Origin: Patagioenas fasciata
Taxonomy: Eukaryota > Chordata > Aves > Columbiformes > Columbidae
Direction: 5' to 3'
Length of the DNA stretch: 64,000 bases
NCBI RefSeq assembly: GCF_037038585.1
Contig: NC_092521.1
Span: 111,378,605 to 111,442,604, forward strand
The notes beneath the pieces are model-generated. The model ran no database searches. It worked only from the letters and a program-made list of their open reading frames with translations, and was not told where the DNA came from. Position numbers and translations under genes: made by a program. Shown here in pieces: positions 8,106-19,110 of this stretch (the stretch's first letter is position 1; each line of letters opens with the position of its first letter).

Positions 8106-8384
8106 CACTAATCACCAGGCTCGATTGGGCTGTTTCTGCTGTCTCGGCAGATGTCCCCTTCCTCCTTCCCTGCTCCACGTGTTTCCCTGCCTTGCTCAAA
8201 GAGGATGACGTTCCCCGCTAGAGGCGAACCATTGCTAGGTCAAGGGTATACGGTAGCTGCGCTGTGCTTGAGAACCTCCCTCCAAACAAGCTCAGGGTCC
8301 GTTAGGAGGAGAACCTGGGGTAGTCAAGCTTCCAAGACTGCAGGCACATCCAAGTGAGACACTGCCTGGGGTAGGGTGGCTGGT
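8106..8384 (+). other. Complex-sequence island inside the G+T array
   Basis: About 280 bases of normal composition interrupt the array. It contains an acceptor-like sequence directly before an ATG ('ctgtctcggcagATG', ATG at 8151) and a 68-codon frame (8151-8357, MSPSSFPAP... to ...KTAGTSK). The frame is open in all four copies (18295-18501, and minus 29513-29719 and 59308-59514) with about four amino-acid changes. No family is recognised; it may be a remnant of a mobile element or exon, or chance. Confidence 0.3.
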
Positions 8385-8965
8385 GGTTGGGTTTTTGTTG
8401 TTGAGGTTTTTTAGGGTGTTTTAGCTTTGTTGTTGAAGTTGAGTTGATCTAGATTGGTTTTTAGCTTGGTCATTGTAGGCTGGTTTCAGTGGTTCTATTT
8501 AGCTTTGGGTTGTTTGCTTTAGGTCATTTTGGTCAGGTTATGTCATTGGGTTTCGTATTTTTGAGGCTGGTTTAGATCGGTCGCTTTAGGTAGTTTTATC
8601 CTTTATTAGATTGGTTTTAAGTTGTTTGAGATTGTTTAATGGTTATTTTAGGTTAAGATTGGTTGGTTTCAGTTTGTTTAGCTTGTTTGGTTCTAGGTTG
8701 CTTAAGGTTGGTTGAGAAATGCCGGTTTATGTAGTTTTAGATTGTTTTAGGTAGGATTTTTTTAGATCATTTGGTTTAGGTAGGTTTGTTTTAGGGTGTT
8801 TAGGTTGGTTTATTTTGTTTGGTTTAGGTAATTTGTTGTAGATTGTTTAAGGTTCTGTTTAGGTTGTTGGTGGCTGATTGAAGTTTTTTAAGGCAGACTG
8901 GTTTAGCTTCTTTAAGGTTGGTTTAGGTGAGCTGTTCTATGCTGGTTTGGGTAGGCTGTTCTAGC
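8385..8965 (+). repeat. Long degenerate G+T-rich array, block 2
   Basis: About 580 bases of GGTTTAGG/GGTTGGTTT-type words with interspersed TTTTAG, continuing block 1 beyond the island. The L2 copy is 18530-19110. Confidence 0.85.
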
Positions 8966-9384
8966 TAAGTTTAGGGCCAGCTCGTGGAGCAGCAGGCACC
9001 CAGCCCAAATGGCGCAAAGAAGCCGTGGCAAGGGGCCGTGCTCAGCGCTGCAGAGGAAGGCAAAAAACCCCCGGAGACGCTTGCTGTCCCACCTGGGGGA
9101 AAAAAAAAGCCTTCCTCCCCCCAGCTGCAGGGCACAAGAGGCCATCTCCCTGGTGCTTGAGCAGCAGGCAGGATCCGAGCCAAAAGGGCCCAGAGGAGCT
9201 CTGCAAAGTGGTCATGCTCAATGCTGCAGAGGAAGGCAAAAAACCCCCGGGGACCAGTGCCAATCTGCCCCGGGGGAAAAAATTCCTTCCTGACCCCAGT
9301 GCTGGCGATCGGCTGTTCCCTGAGCATGTGAGCCAGACCTGGCTCCTTGTCCCACAGGCTGCTCACGCCTGCCAGGACCTGCCC

Positions 9385-9478
9385 AAGCCCTATCCTATCC
9401 TATCCTATCCCATCCTATCCTATCCCATCCTATCCTATCCCATCCTATCCTATCCCATCCCATCCCATCCTATCCTCC
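9385..9478 (+). repeat. (TATCC)n array with CATCC variants
   Basis: Units TATCC and CATCC alternate in a higher-order pattern (TATCC TATCC CATCC). Other copies: 3250-3290 (very short), 13227-13267, 19535-19658 (about 24 pure units), and inverted 28335-28495, 34613-34668, 42938-42990, 51254-51308 and 58153-58290. Confidence 0.95.
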
Positions 9479-9479
9479 C

Positions 9480-9977
9480 TTGAGCTGGAGTCATCTCCCG
9501 GACTCCCGAGAGTGCTCAAATGCCCCTGACCTGATGGACCTTGGCGGGGACTAGAATGCTTCCTGTGCCTGGTGGGACACCAGTGGTTGTCCCAAAGCAC
9601 TGCAATCCCTTGCAACCCCTTTACATCCTAGTTCTTACGGCTCCTGAGCCTGGCTCCACAGGGGATGAAGATGGTGAGCTCTGCAGTGCTCCTCCCGAAG
9701 GAATTCCCTTGGTCTTGCCACTGCTATCCAGCTGAAAAGGATTTCCAGCCATCAGATAAGCTTGGCAGGTGGCCCTGGCAGTCCGTGTGCCATTCCTTCC
9801 CAATGCAGCAAGTGACTTGTGCTGCCCAACGCAGCAAGTGGCGTGCTGCTACGCTGTCATTTATGGTGACGCTGTCTGCTCGGGAAGAAGTCCTGAATGG
9901 TTTTGTGCTGTTTACCGTCTCTTTCCCTGGACTTGATAGCTCTTTTCCTGCTTTGGCTTTCATCCTTGATATCGTCC
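9480..9977 (+). repeat. Unit tail with internal near-duplicate
   Basis: About 500 bases without a recognisable gene. 9681-9780 is a diverged duplicate of the beginning of the next unit (9981-10085), about 300 bases apart. In L2 the two are fused (19745-19865), as expected from recombination between them. Inverted copies: 27836-28260 and 57660-58085. Confidence 0.65.
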
Positions 9978-11361
9978 TTGAAGAGCTCTGCAGTGCTCCT
10001 CAAGAAGAAATTCCCTTTGTCTTGCCACTGCTACCCAGCTGAAAAGGATTTCCATCCATGAGCTGAGGTTTGAAGGTGGCCCTGGCAGCAGATTGTCTTA
10101 CAGTGGAGAACCTCCAGCAGCCTCACGCAAGCTCTTCCTCCCTCAGCCCCTGCCCTGTGATGCCACCAGCTCCTCAAGTGCTTCCTCCGGGATGTGTTGG
10201 GGCTGCCCCCGGGCCAGCTCTGGCAGTGGACACGGGACCCGGCTGCTCCTTTTGATCCTGCCCAGGGCATTGTGAGCTCTGCGTTGCCGGGTGCTGGCAT
10301 TGTGACGTGGGGGTGACAGAGCCCCACGTGTGCAGCCCCGCCCGCCCCCAATCCGCCCAGCACCCTATGGAGGAAGCCTTTGGGGTGCTGGCCCCAGATC
10401 AGTCCCTGAGCTGAAGAGGCCCAGGAGGCTGTCCCTGCCCTTGGTGTGCATTCGCTGGGCAGAGCTGCTGGGTGTCCCTGAGGCCTCCTCTGCCGCTCGG
10501 CTCCCCAGAACAAACCTCCTGCTGTTTCTCTTCTCTCAGGCAGAAACCAGCCCTGCAGCCTCGAGGCCACCCTAGTATAGCCATCTCCTCTCTGCCCCAC
10601 ATAAAATGCCCACTGGGTCCCACAGCAAGGAAGACCAGGGACTCAATCCAGCTGGACACAAACCCTTTCCTGAGGCATAAAGAGAGTGATTTTGAGAGCT
10701 GCAGAGAGCAGCAGCAGGAATAGAGGCCAAGCTTTCCCTGGTTCGTAAGAGGGAGAACCTTGAGAATCAGGCGCAGGACTGACCATGCCCAAAAGAAGAA
10801 GAAGAAGTAGAAGATGATGATGACGGGTGTGGTACCGTGGGATGTTTTCCAGAGCTACGTGACACGTAGCGACAACGAGCGGACTTTTTGCCTTCCACAG
10901 CTTGTTTTGCTGCTGTGCTTCTTGGGCAGGGATGCACGAGAAGCGCTTTGGTCCCTGCCAGGCGCTTGTGTTGCCCGCAGGGAGAGGTGCCGAGTGGCAG
11001 CTGCGGATGTTGCAGCCAGGCTGGAGCCCTTCCAAGCAGGGGCTGTTTTGGTGGAGGGAGGTTTTTGGTTTTGGTAGCTTGGTTGAGGTTGTTGAGGTGG
11101 TTGGAGGTGGTTTGTTTGAGGCAGGTTCTTCTTTGAGGGTGGTTGTGGGAGGCTGGGTTGTTGAAGGCTGGTGGGTTTAGGTAGCTTGATGTAGGTGATA
11201 CTTGGTTGAAGTTGTTTTCCCTTGGTTGTTTTAGGTGGGGTATGTGAAGTTGTTTTCATTGAGGTTGTTTCCAGTATTTTGTTTGAGGTTGGTGTAGGTG
11301 GTTTGGTTGAGGTTGTTGAGATGGTTTGAGGTTGGGTGGCTTAGGTTGGTTCTGTTATAAA

Positions 11362-12467
11362 GCTTCAGTTGCCATGGGGACTCGAACCCATGACTGGAGA
11401 GTCTGTTTACCCTTCTCCCACTTGCATGCAGTCATTAGCGGGTCCATCCTGGCTCCAGTGACCGGGACGCAACAGAAGGCTCACTCAGGGTTACTCGATC
11501 TACCCCCAAGATCGCTAGCGGCAGACCCCCTTCTGGTGGAGTCAAGTCAGTAGCCCCCTTAGGTAGGTGCCCATTTACAGCAATATGGGGAATCTGGCCA
11601 TGCGGAGGCTTCCCTCGCCAGTTGCTGGCCCCCATGTTACAGGCCCACGTTACAGTAAAACAAAAGCATACCTTATCCGCTTAATTCAAAAAGTCGTTGT
11701 CTGCCCCCGCGGTGACCAGCCGGAGTGGAACGGAGCCCCTGTGAAATAAAAGGTGCGGGACACGTCTGGGAGGTCCGTTTCTCTCAGGCGGTCCGCACAG
11801 CCGGGCAGAGCTTGTCCCTTCGTGGTCGCCAAAATTGATATGTGGAAACAACTTTACAGCCTATAAAGTCATAAAACTTTACAACGTGCAAGCCTATAAA
11901 GCGGGTACGTTTATCTGATATCGGGCGCAAGGGGGATCGTTCCACCATTCATGCGCACCTTCTAACACTATGAGGTGTGTTTAAATACAGCAAGGTGTTA
12001 GGTATTCATAATGACCCCAGGAACGCCTATACTTATTCATAACCTTTCCCCGCTTCTTATTAAAATGAGTCCCAGGTCATAATTTCCAAAGCCTCCTCCT
12101 AGACAGCTCCCTGTTGCGCCTGCGCGGTGCCATCTGGTGGTCTTGAGGAGGGGTCTTTGGATGAAGGCTCCTTCAGCTTCGTCACAGTGAACTTTTTACC
12201 TTTGGCTCATTATGTTGAATTGACTGGGACCCAAGCGGCCAAGTCAATTGAAACCAGGCTGGCGCCCCCTTTTGCTCTAAGTCTTTGTTACCTCGTCTCC
12301 TCAAGTTTACAGCTGGGTGCAGTAAAACTTCTTATCTTGGCATTCGAGGGGGTTCTGTTTTTCTTAGCATGAGTCTACATAAAGCTCTAAACTAAGCACT
12401 TATTGTGTGCCTAAGCCTTAAAGTGGTAGTTCATTAGTAGGCACCCATTATATGTTTAGTTAACCCT
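11362..12467 (-). mobile_element. ERV fragment in L2: LTR, PBS and leader
   Basis: Second copy of the L1 ERV fragment, at offset 9977 with only about one visible base change (for example near 11923). The PBS is 11814-11831 and the LTR lies about 11836-12467. No coding region is attached. Confidence 0.7.
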
Positions 12468-13602
12468 TAAAATGGTAGTTCCCTCTATCATGTCCCCTCC
12501 CCCCCCATCCCCTGTCTCTCACCCCTTCTCCCCCCCTCTTCCCCCCACCCCCTTCCCCTCTCCCCGCTCTGTCCCCCCTCCCCGTCCTATCCCTCTCTCT
12601 TCACTTCCCCTCCCTCCTTCTCCCTCTCTCCCCCCTCCCTCCTCTTTTCCCTAAAAAAGACTTTCAAGGACACAAAACACAATGGATACAAAGTGTTCCT
12701 TTTTATTTTATTATAGGTTCTTGAAGGTTGGTTAGTTGCTTGCTGTTGTTGTAGGTTGCTTTAGGTGAGTTGTTCTATGCTGGTTTGGGTGTGCTGTTCT
12801 AGCTAAGTTTAGGACCACCTCGTGGAGCAGCAGGCACCCAGCCCAAATGGCCCAAAGAAGCCATGGCAAGGGGCCGTGCTCAGCGCTGCAGAGGAAGGCA
12901 AAAAACCCCCGGAGACCCTTGCTGTCCCACCTGGGGGAAAAAAAAGCCTTCCTCCCCCCAGCTGCAGGGCACGAGAGGCCATCTTCCTGGTGCTTGAGCA
13001 GCAGGCAGGATCCGAGCCAAAAGGGCCCAGAGGAGCTCTGCAAAGTGGTCATGCTCAATGCTGCAGAGGAAGGCAAAAAACCCCCGGGGACCAGTGCCAA
13101 TCTGCCCCGGGGGAAAAAATTCCTTCCTGACCCCAGTGCTGGCGATCGGCTGTTCCCTGAGCATGTGAGCCAGACCTGGCTCCTTGTCCCACAGGCTGCT
13201 CACGCCTCCCAGGACCTGCCCAAGCCCTATCTTATCCTATCCTCTCCTACCCTACCCTAGGCTATCCTACCTTGCGCTGGAGCCATCTCCTGGACTTGGG
13301 AGAGTGCCCAAAGGCCTCCGACCTAACGGACCTTGGCGGGGGGCAAGAACGCTTCGGAAAATCCTGCTTCCAGCTGTCCTGTCAAGAATTCATGACCAAA
13401 CCTGGGCAGAGAAAACAAAATGCCAGAGATGAAACTTATTGTACGTAACAAGAGGACACAACAGAGATGACGGAGGAAAACAGCAAGAGGGGAAGGAGAG
13501 GAGGAGCAGAGAACACAGAAGTAAACGAGACCCTTGAATCTCACCCAATCAGAGGAGTAAGAGAAGGGTTCCAAAAGACCAGGCTCTGAATACAAAGCAT
13601 AC

Positions 13603-13820
13603 CTCGTAAGGTTTTGTCTCCAAACTTTTCCTCTTTTGAAGGCAAGCTGCAGATCCCACGCTGTCCTTTGGTCTCCGACGATGTTCTCCAGCGGCGTCCT
13701 TCGGTCCCCGGCGGTCTCTGGCGCTCTCCAGCGGGCTTCTGTGCACACACACACGCACATATCTGGTTTTTATTTTCTATATCTACACATTTCTATTAAC
13801 TCTAGAGTCTGTATACACGT
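13603..13820 (-). other. Exon 2 of the PM(E/D)VDPP gene, chimeric, L2
   Basis: As in L1, with the same acceptor and GAG|gtatgc donor. It has an 11-base insertion near 13680 ('atgttctccag') relative to L1, so it is 218 bases long; M1-M3 share the insertion region. AATAAA is kept on the minus strand. Confidence 0.48.
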
Positions 13821-14146
13821 CTACAGGGAGAAGGAGAAAAAGTCTGAATTATTTGTGCCATGTGCAAACCTTTTCCCTTGAAGGCAAGCTCCAGCTCCAG
13901 CGCTGCCCTTGGGTGTCCTGGCCGTCTGTGGGGGCTCCTGAGGACTCCTCCCGGTGCTCTGGGGCTGCCGACCAGAAGATGGCAGCGACTCTCCTCGCCT
14001 CTTCCCCAGGCCCCAGGGCAGAGGAGATGCCCCGGCATGAGGGCCGGGGCTGCGGGCTGGGAAGCCGGGCTCACCTGCGGCTCCAGAGCGGCTGCTGCTC
14101 CGGCCCGGCCCGGCCCATCCCATCCCGTCCCATGCCCCGGAGGCGG

Positions 14147-14464
14147 CTAGTGGCGGCTGCGGGGGCGGCGCCGCTTGTGCCCAGGCGCCTGCTTGGGGGC
14201 TCTGGGAGAGCCCCCGGCCGTCCTGCGGCGCTTCGGGCACCACGGCGCTGGGGGCAGCCCGCCCACGCTGCTCTTCTGCCCCAGCAGCCCTGCCTGAGGC
14301 GGGTCCACGTCCATCGGCTCCGCCTCCTCCCGAGGCGGGTCGATGTCCATGGGCTGCTCCTCCTCCTCCCGGGGTGGGTCAACCTCCATCGGCTCCTCCT
14401 CTCGCCTGGGGGCGGTGCTGCTGCTCCCGGCAGGCTGCCGCCGTTTCTTGGGCGGCGGAGCCAT
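14147..14464 (-). CDS. PM(E/D)VDPP-repeat protein, L2
   Basis: 105 codons with the same start context and repeats as L1. It differs from L1 by a single residue, Q for H in the LLG(H/Q)KSS segment between the repeats and the second basic cluster. Donor CAG|gtgagc follows at 14075/14074. The divergent LSM5 exon 1 copy starts at 15025. Confidence 0.6.
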   Translation of the reverse strand: MAPPPKKRRQPAGSSSTAPRREEEPMEVDPPREEEEQPMDIDPPREEAEPMDVDPPQAGLLGQKSSVGGLPPAPWCPKRRRTAGGSPRAPKQAPGHKRRRPRSRH

Positions 14465-15024
14465 GGGCCGGGGGGTCCGTGAGCCTCCTCTTCTTTCTTC
14501 TGCTCGCTGCGGCCTCTTCTCTCCGAGCGCTGGCGCGGCTGCCACGGCTGTGCTCCAACTGCCACAACAGAGGCTCGCGGCGTCCCCAGCGAACGCTGCG
14601 GTGGCCGGCATGGCGGCCCACAGGGCCACGAGGGCCCCGTTGCGGGGCCATTTTGCTCTGCAGTGCTGTCAATGCTTGCACTTGGTTTGCCTCGCCTCGC
14701 CTCGCCTCGCCTCGGCTGGAACCAACTCATTTGCCTTTTGTCTTAAGGAAAGACCGACAGCCGCACATCTTTTGACAGTATCTTTGACCAGCACGACAAA
14801 CCTGGCACTTGTATTGCACAATTATCCTGTGCTAAGGGATTCTGGTATTTCTTTAGTGCTGTACGATGAAGAATGCAAAAGGTGTTTGAAGAGACAGTGC
14901 TCGTTCCCGCGTTTAGCGGCACACGGGGCGGGGCCGAGGAGCGACGGCTCTGCCATCTGCTCGTCGGGGCTGCTGGCTCGGTCTTTGCGGGAGGCGGTAG
15001 CGATTGGTCGGCTCTGTGTCCAGC

Positions 15025-15073
15025 ATGGCGGCCAAGGCGAGCAGCAGCCCCTCTCAGCTGCTGCTGCCGCTCG
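15025..15073 (+). pseudogene. LSM5: LSM5 first coding exon, L2 (5' gene fragment)
   Basis: Identical to the L1 exon (MAAKASSSPSQLLLPL, then G|gtaagc), with the GC box and ATTGG upstream. Intron 1 differs by an expanded GGCCGA run (about 15160-15190) and a few bases. Intron 1 again ends in the ERVL LTR piece, so no downstream LSM5 exon is in cis on this strand. Confidence 0.8.
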
Positions 15074-16496
15074 GTAAGCGGCGCCGCGACGCTTCCGCGC
15101 TCTCCCGGTGCCCGGGCGGGGCTGCGCTGGGGCCCGGCCTGTGCCCGGCGGGCGGGCGGGCGGGGAGGCCGAGGCCGAGGCCGAGGCCGCTTGCGGGCAC
15201 GCGTGGGTGGCGCGGTCGGCGCCGCCGCTTGGCGGGCAGCTGGAGCGGGGGGAGCGGGTGTGTCCGCCGGGTCAGGCGGTGTCGGCCGGTGCGGGAAAAT
15301 CCCGTCGAAGATGTTACAGGCTTGTGAGTATTATTTCTGCTTGTTGTTGCTGTTTAAGTTTGTGTTTCCTGAGGGAAAACTTGCTGTAAGGTCTGTAAGC
15401 AAAACGTGCTTGTTTTTTTGGAATGAATGTTTGCCAGCTGAGTAGTTTCTGCCTTGGACTGAATCCTTGGGGGTGATCTGTTCGGGGCAGCCCTGTCACA
15501 GAGTAGCAGTTGCGTGACTGATCCTTGTCATCGGGTTCCTAACTGGTAGCCTTTATTTGGCGTGGGTTGTTGTGTTGAACTTCTCCGTAGTTCGTTTGCT
15601 TTTCCATTTCCTGAAGGTCTAGGCAAAGATTAAACAAATGAGTGGACTTAAAGAGAAGTATTTGTTATTTGGTCATGCCATGTTGCTGTTTGAAACCTGT
15701 TTTGATTCTTGGTGATATTCAAGAAGTTGCCGCGACTCAGAGGGCAAATCTTGATGTGCTGAGCAGAAGAGTGCAATGGATCTTTTTGGTTGCCAGGTAG
15801 CTTTCCTGACCCATGTGGCCAGTTGATCGAGATTCCACTGCACGCCTGAGAGAGTGAGAAAGATCCCCTCCCTCCTTAAAGAATGACCGTGATGCTAATG
15901 GGATGAAATACGCTTGTTGATCAGCCTGGATGTCAGTCAAGCTCTGTCCCATCTCTGCCCCCCTTCCTCGACAGGTCCCATCTGTGGGCAGAGCGGTCAG
16001 AATGTCCCTGGCTCTCAGACCAGAGCAATTACAAACATTAGTTCTGTGCTGGGGTGTTAGCTCTTGTTCTCAACCTAATTCCAAAGAATGACTGTGCGAG
16101 CTGTGAAAAAGAAAGGTTTCTAACCGCGTGAAGAAAATCAGTTCGCTTTCGGCGAAAAGAGCACAATTTCTTTCAGGTATGGAGCCCTCAGGGCTCTGTC
16201 AGGGCTTTCTTTTCTCCTCTGCCTTCCCTTCCCTTCCCTTCCCCCTTCCCTTCCCCCTTCCCTTCCCTTCCCTTCCCTTCCCTTCCCTTCCCTTCCCTTC
16301 CCTTCCCTTCCCTTCCCTTCCCTTCCCTTCCCTTCCCTTGCCTTCCCTTCCCCCTTCCCTTCCCTTCCCTTCCCCCTTCCCTTCCCCCTTCCCTTCCCTT
16401 CCCCCTTCCCTTCCCCCTTCCCTTCCTTCACTCTTCCCTTACTCTTCCCTAAAAACCACTTCCCAGGACACAAAACGCAATGGATACAAGTGTTTC

Positions 16497-16565
16497 TATT
16501 TTATTTTATTTTATTTTATTTTATTTTATTTTATTTTATTTTATTTTATTTTATTTTATTTTTAT
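16497..16565 (+). repeat. (TTTTA)n expansion
   Basis: About 13 TTTTA units, present in L2 but not in L1 at the same point (6400-6425). S2 has the matching (TAAAA)n at 61238-61330, while S1 and M1-M3 do not. Confidence 0.95.
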
Positions 16566-17164
16566 TTTTTTAATTTACTTAATTTGATGTTATTTCATGT
16601 CATCTCCGTTTCTCACTCTGTTTCAGAGCCAATGCTCACAATCCTTAACACAAGCCCACGTGTAGCCGGGAGCAGGCTGATGCGTTCTTCACTTTAGCTT
16701 GAACAAACAGCCCTTGCAGGCTGGCAAAGGCAAGTCCCAGAGCTGCAGAGAGCAGCAGCAGGAATAGAGGCCAAGCTTTCCCTGGTTGCTGAAGAGGGAG
16801 AACCTTGAGAATGAGGCGCGGGCCTGACCATGCACAAAAGAAGAGGTATGTGGTACTGTGGGATCTTTTCCGAAGCATCACATGTAGCGATGACAAGCAG
16901 ACGTTTTGCCTTCCACAGCTTGTTTTGCTGCTGTGCTTCTCGGGCAGGGATGCACGAGAAGCGCTCTGGTCCCTGCCAGGCGCTGGTGTTGCCCGCAGGG
17001 AGAGCTGCCGAGAGGCAGCTGCGAATCCTTCCTGTTCCTGACAGGACACCAGTGGCTGCTCCAAAGCACTGGGTCCCCATGCAACATCTCTGCATCCTGT
17101 TCCCTACATCTGCCTTCTTTGTCTGTAACTTGTTTGGGTTTTGCCTGTTTCTTTCTACCTTGTT

Positions 17165-19110
17165 TGTTTTTTTGTTGTGGTGGTGGTGGTGGTGGTGTTT
17201 CTCTTGTTGCTGTTGTTCTGGTTTTGTTGGGGCTTTTGAAGTTTGTTTCGTTTGGTTGGTTTAGGTCAGTTTCTATGAGTTGGTTTTGGTAGGCTTTTTG
17301 AGAGTGGTTGTTCGAAGGTGGTTGTTTGACGCTGTATTACGTTGTTGGTAGGTTGTGTGTTCGTAGGTCACTGAAGGCGGGTTGTTTTAGGTTAAGGTTT
17401 GTTAAGTTTGGTTTAGGTTGGCGGTCTTAGCTGCTTGTTTCAGCTTTGATGGTTTAGCTTGGTTTGGGTTGGTTAGTTTAGGTGGGCGGGTTCAGGTTGT
17501 TTGATGTGATTTTCTTAGCGCTGCTCTGTGTGGTTTAGCTTAGGAGGTTTCTTTTTCTTGGTTTTGCTGCGTTCTTTGGTTGGTGCTGTTTTCTGAGGAT
17601 TCTTTAGCACTGGTTGTGTTAGTTTGGTTTAGGTTTCTGGTTTTAGTAGCTTGGTTCAGTTTGTTGCGGTCGTTTGAGGTTGGTTTGAGGCAGGTTCTTT
17701 GAGGGTGGTTGTGAGAGGCTGGTTGTTGAAGGCTGGTGGGTTGAGGTTGCTTGATGCAGGTGATTTTTGGTTGAAGTTGTCTTCCGTCGGTTGTTGTAGG
17801 TGGCGTATCTGAAGCCGTTTTCATGGAGGCTGTTTTCTGTAGTTTGGTTGAGGTTTGTTTAGATGATTTTAAGTTGGGGGTGGGTTGGTTATTTGAGGTT
17901 GTTTCTTTTCAGTAAGCAGTTTAGGTGGGTTGGTGGGTGTCTGTGTTTTTAGGTAGGTTGGTTTAGGCAGGTTTGGTTTACATTGTTTAGGTCGCTTGAA
18001 GGGTTTCTGTTAAGGTTGGTTCAGGTTGTTTGGTTTAGGTTGGTTTAGTTATTTCCTGGTAGGTTGTTTAGGGCAGTGTTATGCACGGTGCATGTTTTGA
18101 AGATGGGTTCCTTCAGGCTGGGGTGGCTTAGATTGGTTGTTGAGGGTGCTTTAGGTGGTTTGGTTAGATGTACATTGTGTTTTGTTGGTTTTAGGTTGTG
18201 TCTGGATGCTTTGGATGTGACTGCAATCTCGCTGGGACATGTGTCCCCCCACTAATCACCAGGCTCGATTGGGCTGTTTCTGCTGTCTCGGCAGATGTCC
18301 CCTTCCTCCTTCCCTGCTCCACGTGTTTCCCTGCCTTGCTCAAAGAGGATGACGTTCCCCGCTAGAGGCGAACCGTTGCTAGGTCAAGGGTATACGGTAG
18401 CTGTGCTGTGCTTGAGAACCTCCCTCCAAACAAGCTCAGGGTCCGTTAGGAGGAGAACCTGGGGTAGTCAAGCTTCCAAGACTGCAGGCACATCCAAGTG
18501 AGACACTGCCTGGGGTAGGGTGGCTGGTGGTTGGGTTTTTGTTGTTGAGGTTTTTTAGGGCATTTTAGCTTTGTTGTTGAAGTTGAGTTGATCTAGATTG
18601 GTTTTTAGCTTGGTCATTGTAGGCTGGTTTCAGTGGTTCTATTTAGCTTTGGGTTGTTTGCTTTAGGTCATTTTGGTCAGGTTATGTCATTGGGTTTCGT
18701 ATTTTTGAGGCTGGTTTAGATCGGTCGCTTTAGGTAGTTTTATCCTTTATTAGATTGGTTTTAAGTTGTTTGAGATTGTTTAATGGTTATTTTAGGTTAA
18801 GATTGGTTGGTTTCAGTTTGTTTAGCTTGTTTGGTTCTAGGTTGCTTAAGGTTGGTTGAGAAATGCCCGTTTATGTAGTTTTAGATTGTTTTAGGTAGGA
18901 TTTTTTTAGATCATTTGGTTTAGGTAGGTTTGTTTTAGGGTGTTTAGGTTGGTTTATTTTGTTTGGTTTAGGTAATTTGTTGTAGATTGCTTAAGGTTCT
19001 GTTTAGGTTGTTGGTGGCTGATTGAAGTTTTTTAAGGCAGACTGGTTTAGCTTCTTTAAGGTTGGTTTAGGTGAGCTGTTCTATGCTGGTTTGGGTAGGC
19101 TGTTCTAGCT
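17165..19110 (+). repeat. G+T-rich arrays of L2 (with island 18250-18530)
   Basis: Same as the L1 arrays at 7015-8965 with scattered substitutions, and the same 68-codon island frame at 18295-18501. Confidence 0.85.

Larger units (their letters stand above)
1..9977 (+). repeat. Ampliconic unit L1 (left arm, direct copy 1)
   Basis: Base 1 restarts at 9978 with the same sequence, and matching landmarks stay at a 9977-base offset until microsatellite length changes shift it to 9988, 10005 and finally 10144. In order the unit holds: a gene-free head (1-680), module P (718-1060), a G+T-rich array, an ERV leader/LTR on the minus strand, a C+T tract, module Q (2840-3245), a short TATCC tract, the PM(E/D)VDPP gene (minus), LSM5 promoter/exon 1/intron 1 (plus), an ERVL LTR piece, a (TTCCC)n tract, a second module P, long G+T arrays, a second module Q, (TATCC)n and a tail. 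The window starts inside the unit, so its true left boundary is not seen. Confidence 0.93.

Noticed and set aside
7015-8965. Interstitial telomere repeat
   Set aside because: TTAGGG units are absent; the resemblance is only GGTTTAGG-type words.
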